From assembly GCF_000482325.1 (NCBI RefSeq), contig NZ_AXVA01000012.1, positions 124,001 through 188,000 of the forward strand: a stretch of DNA of 64,000 nucleotides, given 5' to 3'. The notes beneath the pieces were generated by a model that worked only from the letters and a program-made list of their open reading frames with translations, ran no database searches and was not told the DNA's origin. The translations under genes and the position numbers were made by a program. This DNA is from Bacillus sp. UNC438CL73TsuS30 (lineage in GTDB: Bacteria; Bacillota; Bacilli; Bacillales; Cytobacillaceae). Below are positions 9,138 through 17,640 of this stretch, piece by piece (positions within the stretch are counted from its first letter, which is position 1; each line of letters opens with the position of its first letter).

Positions 9138-9174
9138 ACACTCTCTTTTTCAGATGATGAAGAGAGTGTTTTCT
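9138..9174 (+). terminator. Intercistronic hairpin terminator/attenuator
   Basis: Perfect 10-bp stem (ACACTCTCTT with AAGAGAGTGT) and TTTTCTT tail, between the binding-protein gene and the ATPase gene. Such hairpins commonly let the binding protein be made in excess over the membrane parts. Confidence 0.75.
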
Positions 9175-9192
9175 TGAAAGGGGGAGACCATT

Positions 9193-10698
9193 TTGGCGAA
9201 GACAACACTAGAAATGAAAGACATATCAATTGAGTTCCCCGGGGTAAAAGCATTAAATCATGTTCATTTTTCACTGGAAACAGGAAAAGTCCATGCTTTG
9301 ATCGGGGCGAATGGGGCCGGTAAGTCAACTTTAATGAAGGTTCTATCCGGTGCTTACAGCCACTATACAGGTGAAATAGCGATGAATGGCCAGAAGCAGG
9401 ACATTCGCTCGCCGAAAAAAGCACAGGATGCGGGAATTCAAATAGTCTATCAGGAAGTAGATACTGCACTTATCTCCTACTTAACAGTTGCCGAAAATAT
9501 TATGTTGCTTGAAACGGTTCACAGCATGGGGAAAAAGCAGTTGATTAAATGGAAAGAGCTCCATGAAAAAGCGGCTGCAATATTAGCAGGCATGAATATT
9601 GAAATTTCCACCAAAAAGCTAGTAAGCGAACTGACACTTGCGGAAAAGCAAATGGTTCTAATAGCACGAGCGATCTCCCAGCAATGTGAATTTTTGATTT
9701 TAGACGAGCCGACAGCACCATTAAGCCATACTGAAACAACAGAGCTGTTCCGAATTATCCGAGATCTGCAAAAACAAAATGTCGGGATTATTTTTATCTC
9801 CCACCGCCTTCCGGAAATATTTGAAATCTGCGATGAAATTACGATTATGAGAAATGGCCAATGGGTCGCAACCGAAAGAATAGCGGATACCACGCAAAAT
9901 AAGGTGGTGGAGAAGATGCTGGGTCAAAAATTGGAGGAGCAGTTCCCCGAATTGCATACTCAAATTGGAAACACTGTTCTTGAGGTAAACAGCCTTTCAG
10001 ACCAAGATAAAATACGCGATTTATCACTACACGTCAAATCGGGAGAAATTGTTGGGATTGCCGGTTTAGTAGGGGCAGGAAAAACCGAGCTGTGTAAGGC
10101 GTTGTTTGGTTCGGAAAAATTGACAACGGGTGAAATTATTTTACATGGCAAAAAGCTGAAATTGCGCAATCCACATGATGCAGTGGTAAATGGAGTAGCG
10201 TTAGTGCCGGAGGAAAGGCGCAAAGAGGGGATTCTAGTCCTTGAGTCCGTTGAAACGAATTTAACGGCTGCAAATTTAAACCGATTTATGAAAGTATTTG
10301 GTTTTGTTGATCGAAAAAAAGAGAAGGAAAATGCTAAACAATTCATCCATCGTCTTGGGATTAAAACACCATCAGAGGAAACCAAGGTTCAAAATCTTTC
10401 TGGGGGGAATCAGCAAAAAGTTGCGATTGGTAAATGGCTTGTTGCTGAAGCAGATGTTTATATTTTTGACGAACCAACTAAAGGGGTAGATGTCGGGGCA
10501 AAGAAGGATATCTTCGATTTAATTGCGGAATTGGCGAAACGCGGGAAAGCCATCCTTTATGCAACATCAGAGTTATCTGAAATCATCGGCATTACGAATC
10601 GGGTCTATTGTTTATATGATGGACTGGCGGTAAAAGAATTGGAAACAAAATCAACAACAGAAGAAGAGCTTTTATTCTATTCAACAGGAGGCAGGTAA
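9193..10698 (+). CDS. Sugar-type ABC transporter ATPase with two nucleotide-binding domains
   Basis: A 501-residue fused ATPase of the RbsA/MglA type that powers import at the cytoplasmic face. First domain: Walker A GANGAGKST (about residue 40) and Walker B FLILDEPTAPL. Second domain: degenerate Walker A GLVGAGKTEL, then the signature LSGGNQQKVAIGKWL and DEPTKGVDVGAK. In this family one site is usually impaired; here the first signature segment is also weak (SELTLAEKQMV). TTG start with AAAGGGGGAG upstream. It sits between the binding protein and the permease, two bases before the permease ATG. Confidence 0.92.
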   Translation: MAKTTLEMKDISIEFPGVKALNHVHFSLETGKVHALIGANGAGKSTLMKVLSGAYSHYTGEIAMNGQKQDIRSPKKAQDAGIQIVYQEVDTALISYLTVAENIMLLETVHSMGKKQLIKWKELHEKAAAILAGMNIEISTKKLVSELTLAEKQMVLIARAISQQCEFLILDEPTAPLSHTETTELFRIIRDLQKQNVGIIFISHRLPEIFEICDEITIMRNGQWVATERIADTTQNKVVEKMLGQKLEEQFPELHTQIGNTVLEVNSLSDQDKIRDLSLHVKSGEIVGIAGLVGAGKTELCKALFGSEKLTTGEIILHGKKLKLRNPHDAVVNGVALVPEERRKEGILVLESVETNLTAANLNRFMKVFGFVDRKKEKENAKQFIHRLGIKTPSEETKVQNLSGGNQQKVAIGKWLVAEADVYIFDEPTKGVDVGAKKDIFDLIAELAKRGKAILYATSELSEIIGITNRVYCLYDGLAVKELETKSTTEEELLFYSTGGR

Positions 10699-10700
10699 TA

Positions 10701-11699
10701 ATGGAAGCAAAAATACAATCAAAGCCACAAGAGAAAAAAACATTTGACCTGTTTCAGTTTTTTTATAAATATGGAACAATCATCACGATTGTTGCCTTAA
10801 TCATTATTTTTTCGGCAGCTAACTCCAATTTTATTCAAGGAAGCAATATCGTTAATATCCTTCGGTCGATTTCAATTGTGACGATTATTGCGATTGGGAT
10901 CACAATCTCGTTATCTGTTGATGGGTTCGACTTATCGGTTGGGTCCGTCGCATCGCTTTCCAATGCTATCGTGATTTCGATGTTTGTTTGGTTTTCACAA
11001 AATACATTGGTTGCGATTATCTCTGCAATTGCCGCTTCTATTGTGGTCGGAGCCGTTAATTCCTTCATGATTGTCAAAATGCGGATTCCGGATATGCTGA
11101 TGACGTTGGCAACAATGTTTATCATTCAAGGGACAGCGTTATCCTATACAAAAGGGGCAACCGTTTCGCAAAACATGGTGATGCCGGATGGTACAATGGC
11201 AGAAGGTCTCATTAGTCCATTTTTTGCAAAAATTGGTGAGGTTCCGTGGATCATTATTATCATGGCGGTGGCGGTTTTAGTTGTTCATATTTTTTTAAAC
11301 TATACGAAACATGGACGCTACATGTATGTAATTGGCGGGAATAAGGAGGCAGCAAGGCTTTCAGGGATTCCGGTTAATAAGTATAAGGTGGCAGCCTACC
11401 TGCTTTCAGCTCTTTTTGCTTCGATTGGCGGGATTGTGCTTGCCTCTCGAGTCATGACATCGGAGATTAATTCCGGGGCTCCGTATTTGATGGACTCGGT
11501 TGCTGCAGCATTTATTGGATTTTCTGTTCTTGGTGCAGGGAAAGCGAATGCCTTTGGAACTTTTATCGGAGCTGTTTTGATTGGGATTCTTCAAAACGGA
11601 CTCGTGATGTTGTCTGTTCCTTATTATGCAATGGATATTGTAAAAGGAACTGTGTTAGCTTTCGCGCTAGCAATTACGTACTATAAGCAAAAAGCATAG
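10701..11699 (+). CDS. ABC transporter permease, RbsC class
   Basis: A 332-residue hydrophobic membrane permease with about eight to ten helices, similar to the ribose/galactose permease family. Conserved stretches include GITISLSVDGFDLSVGSVA, GGNKEAARLSGIPV and FIGFSVLGAGKANAFGTFIGA, the last being the typical EAA-like loop region of this class. It completes the SAM-riboswitch transporter operon and starts two bases after the ATPase stop. A terminator follows at 11712. Confidence 0.92.
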   Translation: MEAKIQSKPQEKKTFDLFQFFYKYGTIITIVALIIIFSAANSNFIQGSNIVNILRSISIVTIIAIGITISLSVDGFDLSVGSVASLSNAIVISMFVWFSQNTLVAIISAIAASIVVGAVNSFMIVKMRIPDMLMTLATMFIIQGTALSYTKGATVSQNMVMPDGTMAEGLISPFFAKIGEVPWIIIIMAVAVLVVHIFLNYTKHGRYMYVIGGNKEAARLSGIPVNKYKVAAYLLSALFASIGGIVLASRVMTSEINSGAPYLMDSVAAAFIGFSVLGAGKANAFGTFIGAVLIGILQNGLVMLSVPYYAMDIVKGTVLAFALAITYYKQKA

Positions 11700-11711
11700 A
11701 TGATTGTATTT

Positions 11712-11747
11712 GACCTTTTCGTGTTGGCGAAGAGGTCTTATTTTTTT
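11712..11747 (+). terminator. Terminator of the SAM-riboswitch transporter operon
   Basis: A 10-bp stem GACCTTTTCG with CGAAGAGGTC (one G-T pair), 6-base loop, then TTATTTTTTT. It starts 12 bp after the permease stop. Confidence 0.85.
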
Positions 11748-11783
11748 ATAAATTGGCACAATAAGGGGATAGGAGGGATTGTT

Positions 11784-12014
11784 GTGGAAAACTATGAGGT
11801 GTTTTTGCGCAGTAAAAACTGGATTGACAATGATTTGGATGCAAGGTACATCAATGTAAACCATCCCTATGCCATTTTAGTTTCCGGTGAGGAAGGCCAG
11901 GTTACCTTAAGAGGGAATACAGGTGATGATAACGGACAGAACGGGGAAGAGATTTTCAGCTTCAATTCTTTGAGAGAGCTCCAGGAATGGTTTGAAAACA
12001 ATATTGGCGAGTGA
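11784..12014 (+). CDS. Hypothetical protein, 76 aa
   Basis: A small acidic soluble protein without recognised domain; it contains RYINVNHPYAILVSGEEGQV and ends EWFENNIGE. The start is set at GTG 11784, six bases after AGGAGGG. Codons further upstream overlap the preceding terminator and are unlikely to be translated. It lies alone between the transporter operon and a repeat array. Function unknown. Confidence 0.6.
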   Translation: MENYEVFLRSKNWIDNDLDARYINVNHPYAILVSGEEGQVTLRGNTGDDNGQNGEEIFSFNSLRELQEWFENNIGE

Positions 12015-12053
12015 TTTTTCTACTGGGAAAAGCCGCTGGTGTTGCAAGGGGTC

Positions 12054-12308
12054 GATGAAGGCCGAAATGTTGAAGAAAAGATGAAAACTGTCCTTTATAA
12101 GAGGGATGAAGGACGAAATTGTTGGAGAAATAGTGAAAACGTCTTTCATAAGAGGGATGAAGGCCGAAATTGTTGAAGAAAAGGTGAAAACGTCTTTCAT
12201 GGGGTTGATGAAGGACGAAATTGTTGGAGAAATGGCGAAAACTGTCCTTCATAAGAGGAATGAAGGCCGAAATTGTTGAAAAAATGGTGAAAACGTCTTT
12301 CATAAGAA
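12054..12308. repeat. Array 1 of 51-bp palindromic repeats, 5 copies
   Basis: Five head-to-tail units starting at 12054, 12105, 12156, 12207 and about 12259 (the fourth has one extra base). Each unit begins GATGAAGG(A/C)CG and ends CGTCTTTCATA or a close variant, so its two ends are inverted repeats and can fold back. Read on the minus strand, a unit starts ATGAAAGACGTTTTCA, matching the plus-strand units of the 14-copy array at 35110-35823. The period is a multiple of 3, which leaves long open frames on both strands; these are not taken as genes. Confidence 0.9.
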
Positions 12309-12385
12309 TTGAAGATTGCTTATTCACTTAATTTTGATTTAAACTGTAATTTATCTGAATGTTAAAGGATAAATGGAGAGATTGA

Positions 12386-13147
12386 ATGGAAAATCAAGCA
12401 TCACAAACCTATGAAATTATGGAAGTATGTCTTCTTGCAGGGAAAATCATGCTTCAGAGCGGCGGGGAGACGTACCGGGTAGAAGATACCATGATGCGAA
12501 TTGCCGCTGCCTTTGGAATAGAAAATTCACATAGTTATGTAACGCCAACAGGGATCATTTTTTCAGCAGAAGGATCAGAACCTACGAAGACGAAACTTAT
12601 TCGGATCTCTGAACGATCCACTGATTTAAAAAAAGTCGCGATGGTCAACAGTATTTCACGCAGAATAAGCAGCGGGGAAGTCAGCCCAAAAGAAGCACTG
12701 AAATTATTAAAGGAACTTAACTCGTTAACCTTGACGTTTCCGTTCATGGTTCAAGTGGCAGCGGCTTCCTTGGCAAGCGGCTGTTTTATGATTATGTTTA
12801 ACGGGGGTTGGAATGATTTCATCCCGGCGATGATCTCAGGCGGTCTTGGCTATTTAAGCAATATTTACTTTCACCGTTTTGTACCCATTAGATTCTTTTC
12901 TGAGTTCCTGGCTTCCTTTGTAATAGGTCTGCTGTCCTTCTTATTTGTAAAATTAGGAATCGGTCATGAGTTGGATAAAATAATCATTGGCTCCGTTATG
13001 ACCTTGGTTCCGGGACTATTAATTACTAATGCGATTAGAGATTTGATGGCCGGTCATTTAGTATCAGGTCTATCAAAAGGGGCGGAAGCATTTCTAACTG
13101 CCTTTGCTATCGGATCAGGTATTGCAATCGTCCTGTCATTTTTATAA
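12386..13147 (+). CDS. ThrE-type threonine/serine exporter, N-terminal subunit (YjjP-like)
   Basis: A 253-residue membrane protein of the ThrE family half that carries the soluble N-terminal domain (about residues 1-125, with GGETYRVEDTM and VTPTGIIFS) and about five helices. The family exports threonine and serine with proton exchange, or moves related small acids. The second half is the next gene, a split arrangement also seen for YjjP/YjjB. ATG start with GGAGAG upstream. The substrate in this organism is unproven. Confidence 0.85.
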   Translation: MENQASQTYEIMEVCLLAGKIMLQSGGETYRVEDTMMRIAAAFGIENSHSYVTPTGIIFSAEGSEPTKTKLIRISERSTDLKKVAMVNSISRRISSGEVSPKEALKLLKELNSLTLTFPFMVQVAAASLASGCFMIMFNGGWNDFIPAMISGGLGYLSNIYFHRFVPIRFFSEFLASFVIGLLSFLFVKLGIGHELDKIIIGSVMTLVPGLLITNAIRDLMAGHLVSGLSKGAEAFLTAFAIGSGIAIVLSFL

Positions 13148-13165
13148 AAACAAGGAGGGCAGAGG

Positions 13166-13618
13166 ATGAATATTTTAGCTCAATTAATTACGAGTTTTAT
13201 TGCGACAGGTGCCTTTGGAATTATCTTTAATGCTCCCAAAAATACGTTAATTAAATGTGGTCTGATTGGCATGGGAGGCTGGCTTATTTACTATGTCATA
13301 GAAGATTATTTTGGAGATGCAGTTTTAGCGACTTGGATTGCAACAATATTTATTGCCGTGGTGAGTCATGTACTTGCGAAATTTTACAAGACCCCCGTGA
13401 TTATTTTCAGCGTAGCCGGGATTATTCCTCTCGTTCCCGGAGGACTTGCTTATGATGCAATGCGTAATTTTGTGGAAAATGATTATAACCAGGCTTTGGG
13501 AAATGCAGCCAATGTATTGATGCTTTCAGGAGCAATTGCTTTTGGGTTGATTTTTTCAGAAGTACTAAACCAGGTAATTCGAAAAATAAAACTTCAAAGG
13601 ATGAAGCTTCGAGGATAA
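13166..13618 (+). CDS. ThrE-type exporter, C-terminal subunit (YjjB-like)
   Basis: A 150-residue integral membrane protein with four to five helices. It contains GIIPLVPGGLAYDAMRNFVE, the conserved PLVPG segment of the ThrE C-terminal half. It follows the N-terminal subunit by 18 bp with AAGGAGGGC before its ATG, so the two are co-transcribed and likely form one transporter. A strong terminator follows. Confidence 0.85.
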   Translation: MNILAQLITSFIATGAFGIIFNAPKNTLIKCGLIGMGGWLIYYVIEDYFGDAVLATWIATIFIAVVSHVLAKFYKTPVIIFSVAGIIPLVPGGLAYDAMRNFVENDYNQALGNAANVLMLSGAIAFGLIFSEVLNQVIRKIKLQRMKLRG

Positions 13619-13640
13619 ATTCTTTTGCTATAAAAATGGC

Positions 13641-13673
13641 AAAGGCAGAGGACGAATGCCCTCTGCCTTTTTT
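13641..13673 (+). terminator. Terminator after the ThrE-type pair
   Basis: An 11-bp stem AAAGGCAGAGG with CCTCTGCCTTT, 8-base loop and following T run. Confidence 0.9.
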
Positions 13674-13679
13674 GCTTTA

Positions 13680-14010
13680 ACCCGCTGTGGGGTTGTTATC
13701 GTAACTTGTGAATGGTTGCCAATGATATCAGCCATCGCAAGGTAAAAATTTATTGAGATATGATTGTTTTTATATACCAATTGCCGCGGTTACTGTTCCA
13801 CTGATGGTTTTCCCTAAACGACGTAAGCCCTACCTCTCTTACATCCTTACGGCTCCGAAGCCGATCCAGTGTGAATAGTTTCTATTAAAACATAAGTAGA
13901 ATGCCAGAAAAAATTCTTACATTGCGTTCTTTTCTAAATTCCAAGTTACATAATTTGTAAAGCACAAGACATTATTTTACAGGTGAAAGTTGTTTTTGTC
14001 AAATATAAAT
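13680..14010. other. Intergenic stretch without a recognised gene; possible structured segment
   Basis: No convincing open frame with a ribosome binding site. Around 13825-13865 lie nested inverted repeats: CGGCT with AGCCG, and GTAAG twice matched to CTTAC. These could fold, but they match no riboswitch class I know. The remainder is AT-rich and looks like plain spacer between convergent transcription units. Confidence 0.35.
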
Positions 14011-14043
14011 TTGAAAAAGGCTGCTGAACCGTTATTCAGCCTT
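14011..14043 (-). terminator. Terminator of the amino acid permease gene
   Basis: On the minus strand, AAGGCTG and CAGCCTT flank a loop that includes the permease stop codon; T residues follow. Confidence 0.6.
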
Positions 14044-15432
14044 ACTATGGGAAAGGATTCCTGTCTTAATAATGACCCAATAACTGAGCACAATCACCCC
14101 AATTAGGCCGAGGCTAATAAAGACTCCCATTCTTTGTGTGGCATGAAGAAGACCACCTGAGACTGCTATAATGATTAAGGCAATTCCTAAATAGGAGGTA
14201 AATGGATATCCAAACATTTTAAATGTGTTTGAAGTATCGCTTTTCCTCAATTTAATCTGGGAAGAAAGAATAATCGTCCAGTTTAAAATCAGCATCACAC
14301 CTGCGGCCGTTGTAATGTACTCGTATATTTTTCCCGGTAAAATAAACGATAAACCAAGAGAGGCGGCTAAAGCAATGCCGGTTAAAAACAATGCTTTCAC
14401 CGGAGTACCTCGCCCGTTTTTCTTTGCCAATCCTTTCGGTGCATCGCCATCCTGAGCAAGAGAGATCAAGATATTGGTCACGGAAAAAAGTGCACCAATC
14501 ATGGTTGAAAATGCAGCACTAATAATAATGAAATTGAGAATGGTATCAATAAAGGGAATATGAAAAACGGATAAGGAAGTAACAAAAGGGCTTTTCAATT
14601 CATTGATTTTCGTCCACGAAACCATATAAAGGACAAAGAAAATCGATAAAATATATACAGATACTAGGGCGATCAGCATGCTGCTGCCGGCCTTTGGCAC
14701 TTCTTTGCGATTTTTCAATTCATTTGATGCAATTCCCATGATCTCTATTCCGCCAAAAGAGAAAAAAACAAAAATTAAAGCAGACCACATTCCTTTCATT
14801 CCTGTTGGCAGCATATGATGAAAGTCTGTAAAACCACTTAATGTAGTCGTTGGTGGAGAGATAAAATGAAATAACAGAAAAACACCAAAAAGAATGAAAA
14901 TCACGAGCGTAGATAATTTAATCATCGCAAATGTAGATTCAATTTTTCCAAAGTTTTTAACCCCTAATAAATTGATTCCGAAGGCAATAACCACATAGGC
15001 AACGGTAAAAATCCACAAGGCTATGTGGGGAAACCAAAAACGGGTGAAGGTTCCAAGCGCGACTGCCTCACTTGACATAATAAACACGCCAGATAGCCAA
15101 TACATCCATCCCGAAATAAACCCCATTGAGTTCCCGAAAGCATTTTTCGCGTAGGTACGAAACGAGCCAGGCTGAGGGTCCCTGACGGTCATTTCTGCAA
15201 GCGCGCTAAAAACAAAAAAGGCCGTAAACCCAGCAATTAGGTAATTAAATAAAATGGAAGGACCGGCTGTTTTAATGGATAGACCCGTTCCAAGAAAAAA
15301 ACCAGCTCCGATGACCGAACCGATTCCAAGAAGAGAAAGCTGCCACCAAGCGAGTACAGAGGATTTTCCCTTTTCCTGATTTTCTAATTTTTTATGGGCA
15401 ACCGTCTGCTTTATCACCTGATCATTGTGCAT
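14032..15432 (-). CDS. APC-family amino acid permease
   Basis: A 466-residue, 12-helix amino acid/polyamine/organocation permease. The first helix holds the substrate-backbone motif GIGSVIGAGFFLGTG, and ALAEMTVRDPQPGSFRTYAK follows in the helix 2/3 region. The start is placed at ATG 15432, five bases after AAAGGGGAG; the frame extends eight codons further up without a ribosome binding site. It resembles the YbxG/AapA group of amino acid permeases. Which amino acid it carries is not readable. It converges on the ThrE-type pair. Confidence 0.85.
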   Translation of the reverse strand: MHNDQVIKQTVAHKKLENQEKGKSSVLAWWQLSLLGIGSVIGAGFFLGTGLSIKTAGPSILFNYLIAGFTAFFVFSALAEMTVRDPQPGSFRTYAKNAFGNSMGFISGWMYWLSGVFIMSSEAVALGTFTRFWFPHIALWIFTVAYVVIAFGINLLGVKNFGKIESTFAMIKLSTLVIFILFGVFLLFHFISPPTTTLSGFTDFHHMLPTGMKGMWSALIFVFFSFGGIEIMGIASNELKNRKEVPKAGSSMLIALVSVYILSIFFVLYMVSWTKINELKSPFVTSLSVFHIPFIDTILNFIIISAAFSTMIGALFSVTNILISLAQDGDAPKGLAKKNGRGTPVKALFLTGIALAASLGLSFILPGKIYEYITTAAGVMLILNWTIILSSQIKLRKSDTSNTFKMFGYPFTSYLGIALIIIAVSGGLLHATQRMGVFISLGLIGVIVLSYWVIIKTGILSHSKAE

Positions 15433-15608
15433 ATAAACTCCCCTTTCTGACATCATATTTCGCTGATAGCATTCCCTGAATGAGGCTTTTCATGAAAGGA
15501 ATAAGCTTTTAGGAATGAACTATATTTTGTATATACCCAAAAATTTTCCCCTAAAGCGACTTAGGAGAGATCCTTTTTAAAAATAAAAACCAGGGCAAGA
15601 TTTTCCAA

Positions 15609-15617
15609 TGGTATAAT
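15609..15617 (+). promoter_or_regulatory. Extended -10 promoter of yugO
   Basis: TGGTATAAT, an extended -10 element with no clear -35, 92 bp upstream of the yugO ATG. Confidence 0.5.
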
Positions 15618-15708
15618 ATTATTAGAAAAATAAGGAAAGTGGGTTGGTTATAAAAATCCTCGAGGAAGGTAGAAATGTTTCTTTTTGTAGGGGGAAAGGA
15701 GGGGACAC

Positions 15709-16737
15709 ATGCTGTTTTTTCGAAGGCTGTTTCTAACAGCTTCCCGGTATCGATACCGGACTGTCCTTATTTTTACTATTCTTTTTATTTTTATTAATGC
15801 TGAAGTTATGCGGGTTATTGAGCCTAAAACCTTTGAAAATACTTTGCACGCCGTATGGTGGATTTTAACAACGATGACCACTGTCGGGTATGGGGATGTG
15901 TATCCGTCTACCCCATTAGGGAGAATCTGGGCAATGGTGATTGTGTATACGGCGGGTATTGGTATATTTGGAACGGTGATTGGGATGATTGTCGATAGCT
16001 TATCGCAAATCAAAAAAATGAAGGAGGAAGGAAGAATGGCATTCAGAGGGGAGGATCATTTCGTGATTATTGGCTGGACAACAAAAAGTAAGAATACTAT
16101 CCAAGAACTTTTTCTAGGCGGACCTAAAACGGAGATTGTCCTGGTTGATGAGCTAGAGAAAACACCATATGAACATGAACGGTTTCATTATATTCAAGGA
16201 AGTCCTACGGATGAAGAGACATTAAGAAAAGCGAAGATTGAAAAGTCGAAAGCTGTCTTGTTGTTTGCTCCGGATGGGATTACGAATCCGGATTTGGCTG
16301 ATGGGAAAACCTTGCTTGTTGCATCTTCCATTGAACGATATGATGAGGGCACGGAAAAAAATATTTATACGATTGCAGAGATTTTGAATGAAAAGCATGT
16401 GGGCAATTTTAAACATGTCAAAATTGATGAAATTATTTTATCTCATGAATCGGTCTCTAATTTGATGGCGAAGTCTGCTCAGAATAAGGGAGCAAGTCAT
16501 CTGTTTACGCAATTGTTGAGCCGTCAAGACGGGGATGAAGGCAGTGATCTTTGGGAGATAGACGTTAAACCTGAATGGAAAACGTACGGTGAGGCATACG
16601 AGTCACTTAAGGAAGCGGGGGCACAGCTAATTGCTGATCGAAAGGATTTAAACATACTTAAAAAATGGAATGAACCGATTCCAAAAGAGGCCCAGTTTTT
16701 TGTGATTTGTGATCGAAAAACATTTCTAAAGCTTTAA
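15709..16737 (+). CDS. yugO: Potassium channel with RCK/TrkA-N domain, YugO-like
   Basis: A 342-residue two-helix K+ channel. The first helix is at about 18-36, followed by a pore loop with the selectivity filter TTVGYGD (about 60-66) and a second helix ending near 100. Next is a cytosolic RCK N domain (FVIIGWTTKSKNTIQEL, DADELEK-type dinucleotide fold) and a C-terminal extension. Length and order match B. subtilis YugO, the channel tied to potassium signalling in biofilms. ATG start with AAAGGAGGGG four bases upstream. No mstX-like gene is visible just upstream, unlike in B. subtilis. Confidence 0.88.
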   Translation: MLFFRRLFLTASRYRYRTVLIFTILFIFINAEVMRVIEPKTFENTLHAVWWILTTMTTVGYGDVYPSTPLGRIWAMVIVYTAGIGIFGTVIGMIVDSLSQIKKMKEEGRMAFRGEDHFVIIGWTTKSKNTIQELFLGGPKTEIVLVDELEKTPYEHERFHYIQGSPTDEETLRKAKIEKSKAVLLFAPDGITNPDLADGKTLLVASSIERYDEGTEKNIYTIAEILNEKHVGNFKHVKIDEIILSHESVSNLMAKSAQNKGASHLFTQLLSRQDGDEGSDLWEIDVKPEWKTYGEAYESLKEAGAQLIADRKDLNILKKWNEPIPKEAQFFVICDRKTFLKL

Positions 16738-16859
16738 AAAACAAACACATCTAGGGAAAAAGGGGAGTTCCAATTTTATTGATCTTTATAAGCTGGTCGA
16801 TAAAAAGCTGCTGATTCCATCATTTAGGATCAAGAGGGTCCGCACTTATCAGTTGGGGA

Positions 16860-17075
16860 TCAGGTTAAGCACCCGAGCTGATAAATAGACGGAAAAAATT
16901 CGCTTATTTTGTAATTATTATCAAAAAAGGCTTAAATAGACGGAGAAATTTCGCCTATTGACTCGAAAGATTCGAAAATGGGAGATTTTTCTTTGCATAA
17001 TCGGAAAATCCTCCCTTATTTTCCTAAAAATTAGCCCCATTCCGCATTTAACCGAAAAATCTCCGCTTATTTTAC
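16860..17075. repeat. Degenerate palindromic repeats, period about 51 bp
   Basis: At least four related units. Two near-identical copies begin AAATAGACGGA at 16883 and 16934, exactly 51 bp apart. Two more diverged ones end at TTCCGATTAT-like and CCGCTTATTTT sequences at 17005-17025 and 17054-17073. A unit pairs its ends (AAATAGACGGA with TCCGCTTATTT), so it can form a hairpin. The spacer lies between convergent yugO and the DUF350 gene; no gene is seen in 16738-17242. Confidence 0.7.
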
Positions 17076-17242
17076 TTTTGCTGGTTACTATGTTAAGGAC
17101 AAGACATCTTATTTAAAAAGGAATGAGTTTTACTTTTATATATACCAATAACGATGCCCATACGACTGTCATTTCGACACGTATTTTAAGAAGAGTACCT
17201 CAAAACGGACCCCTTACATCTAGGGAAAGATGCGTTTATTTT

Positions 17243-17629
17243 TTAGTACGTCAAACACCCAGCAATCACAAGCCCGATTGAAACCGATAAAAACATCAAA
17301 AATAGCCCGACTGCTTGATTATCTTCTTCAATACTTTGCGTAACATTGAAACGGGGCGTAAGCCATTCCGCTAAATAAAACACAATAATCTGTGCCAATA
17401 TTCCAACTGCACCCCACAAAGCCATATCCGTAAGGGAAATAGAATTGGCAACAGTTGAATATAGAACAATTGCAAGACCTAAGAGTCTTCCTCCGAGCAC
17501 ATAACTGGCTGCTTTATTTCCTTTTGCCATTAAGGAGAATTCCTTAACCTTCGTTGTGATTTCCATTAAAAATAGCCCCACCAGCAATAGAAGAAGTGAA
17601 ACCGCTAAATAACTTAAAAAACTTACCAT
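17243..17629 (-). CDS. DUF350 (YjfL-like) membrane protein
   Basis: A 128-residue protein with four predicted helices, matching the DUF350/UPF0719 family, which often occurs in pairs of helices with LG.AI.L... and GxLxQ-like motifs. Start ATG 17629 with AGGGGG seven bases upstream; the TTG six bases earlier is too close to it. It is the last gene of an operon with an ATP-grasp ligase and a lipoprotein, the same combination as E. coli yjfL-yjfM-yjfC. The role is unknown; the context suggests it works at the membrane with the ligase. Confidence 0.8.
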   Translation of the reverse strand: MVSFLSYLAVSLLLLLVGLFLMEITTKVKEFSLMAKGNKAASYVLGGRLLGLAIVLYSTVANSISLTDMALWGAVGILAQIIVFYLAEWLTPRFNVTQSIEEDNQAVGLFLMFLSVSIGLVIAGCLTY

Positions 17630-17640
17630 AAACAATCCCC

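Noticed and set aside
12054-12308. CRISPR array
   Set aside because: Units are head to tail without unique spacers and no cas genes are present; the same applies to 35110-35823.
11907-12327. Two minus-strand frames (97 and 121 codons) over the 5-copy array
   Set aside because: Same reason: repeat-driven open frames in two different frames at once, overlapping the end of the gene at 11784-12014.
13680-14010. c-di-AMP (ydaO) or c-di-GMP riboswitch
   Set aside because: GACGTAAGCC and GGGAAAACC are suggestive fragments, but the conserved cores are missing and the stretch is downstream of the permease, not in its leader.
17140-17160. Recurring TATATACC sequence (also at 13776 and 15532)
   Set aside because: Short AT-rich match in three spacers without further shared sequence; probably chance or promoter-like composition.
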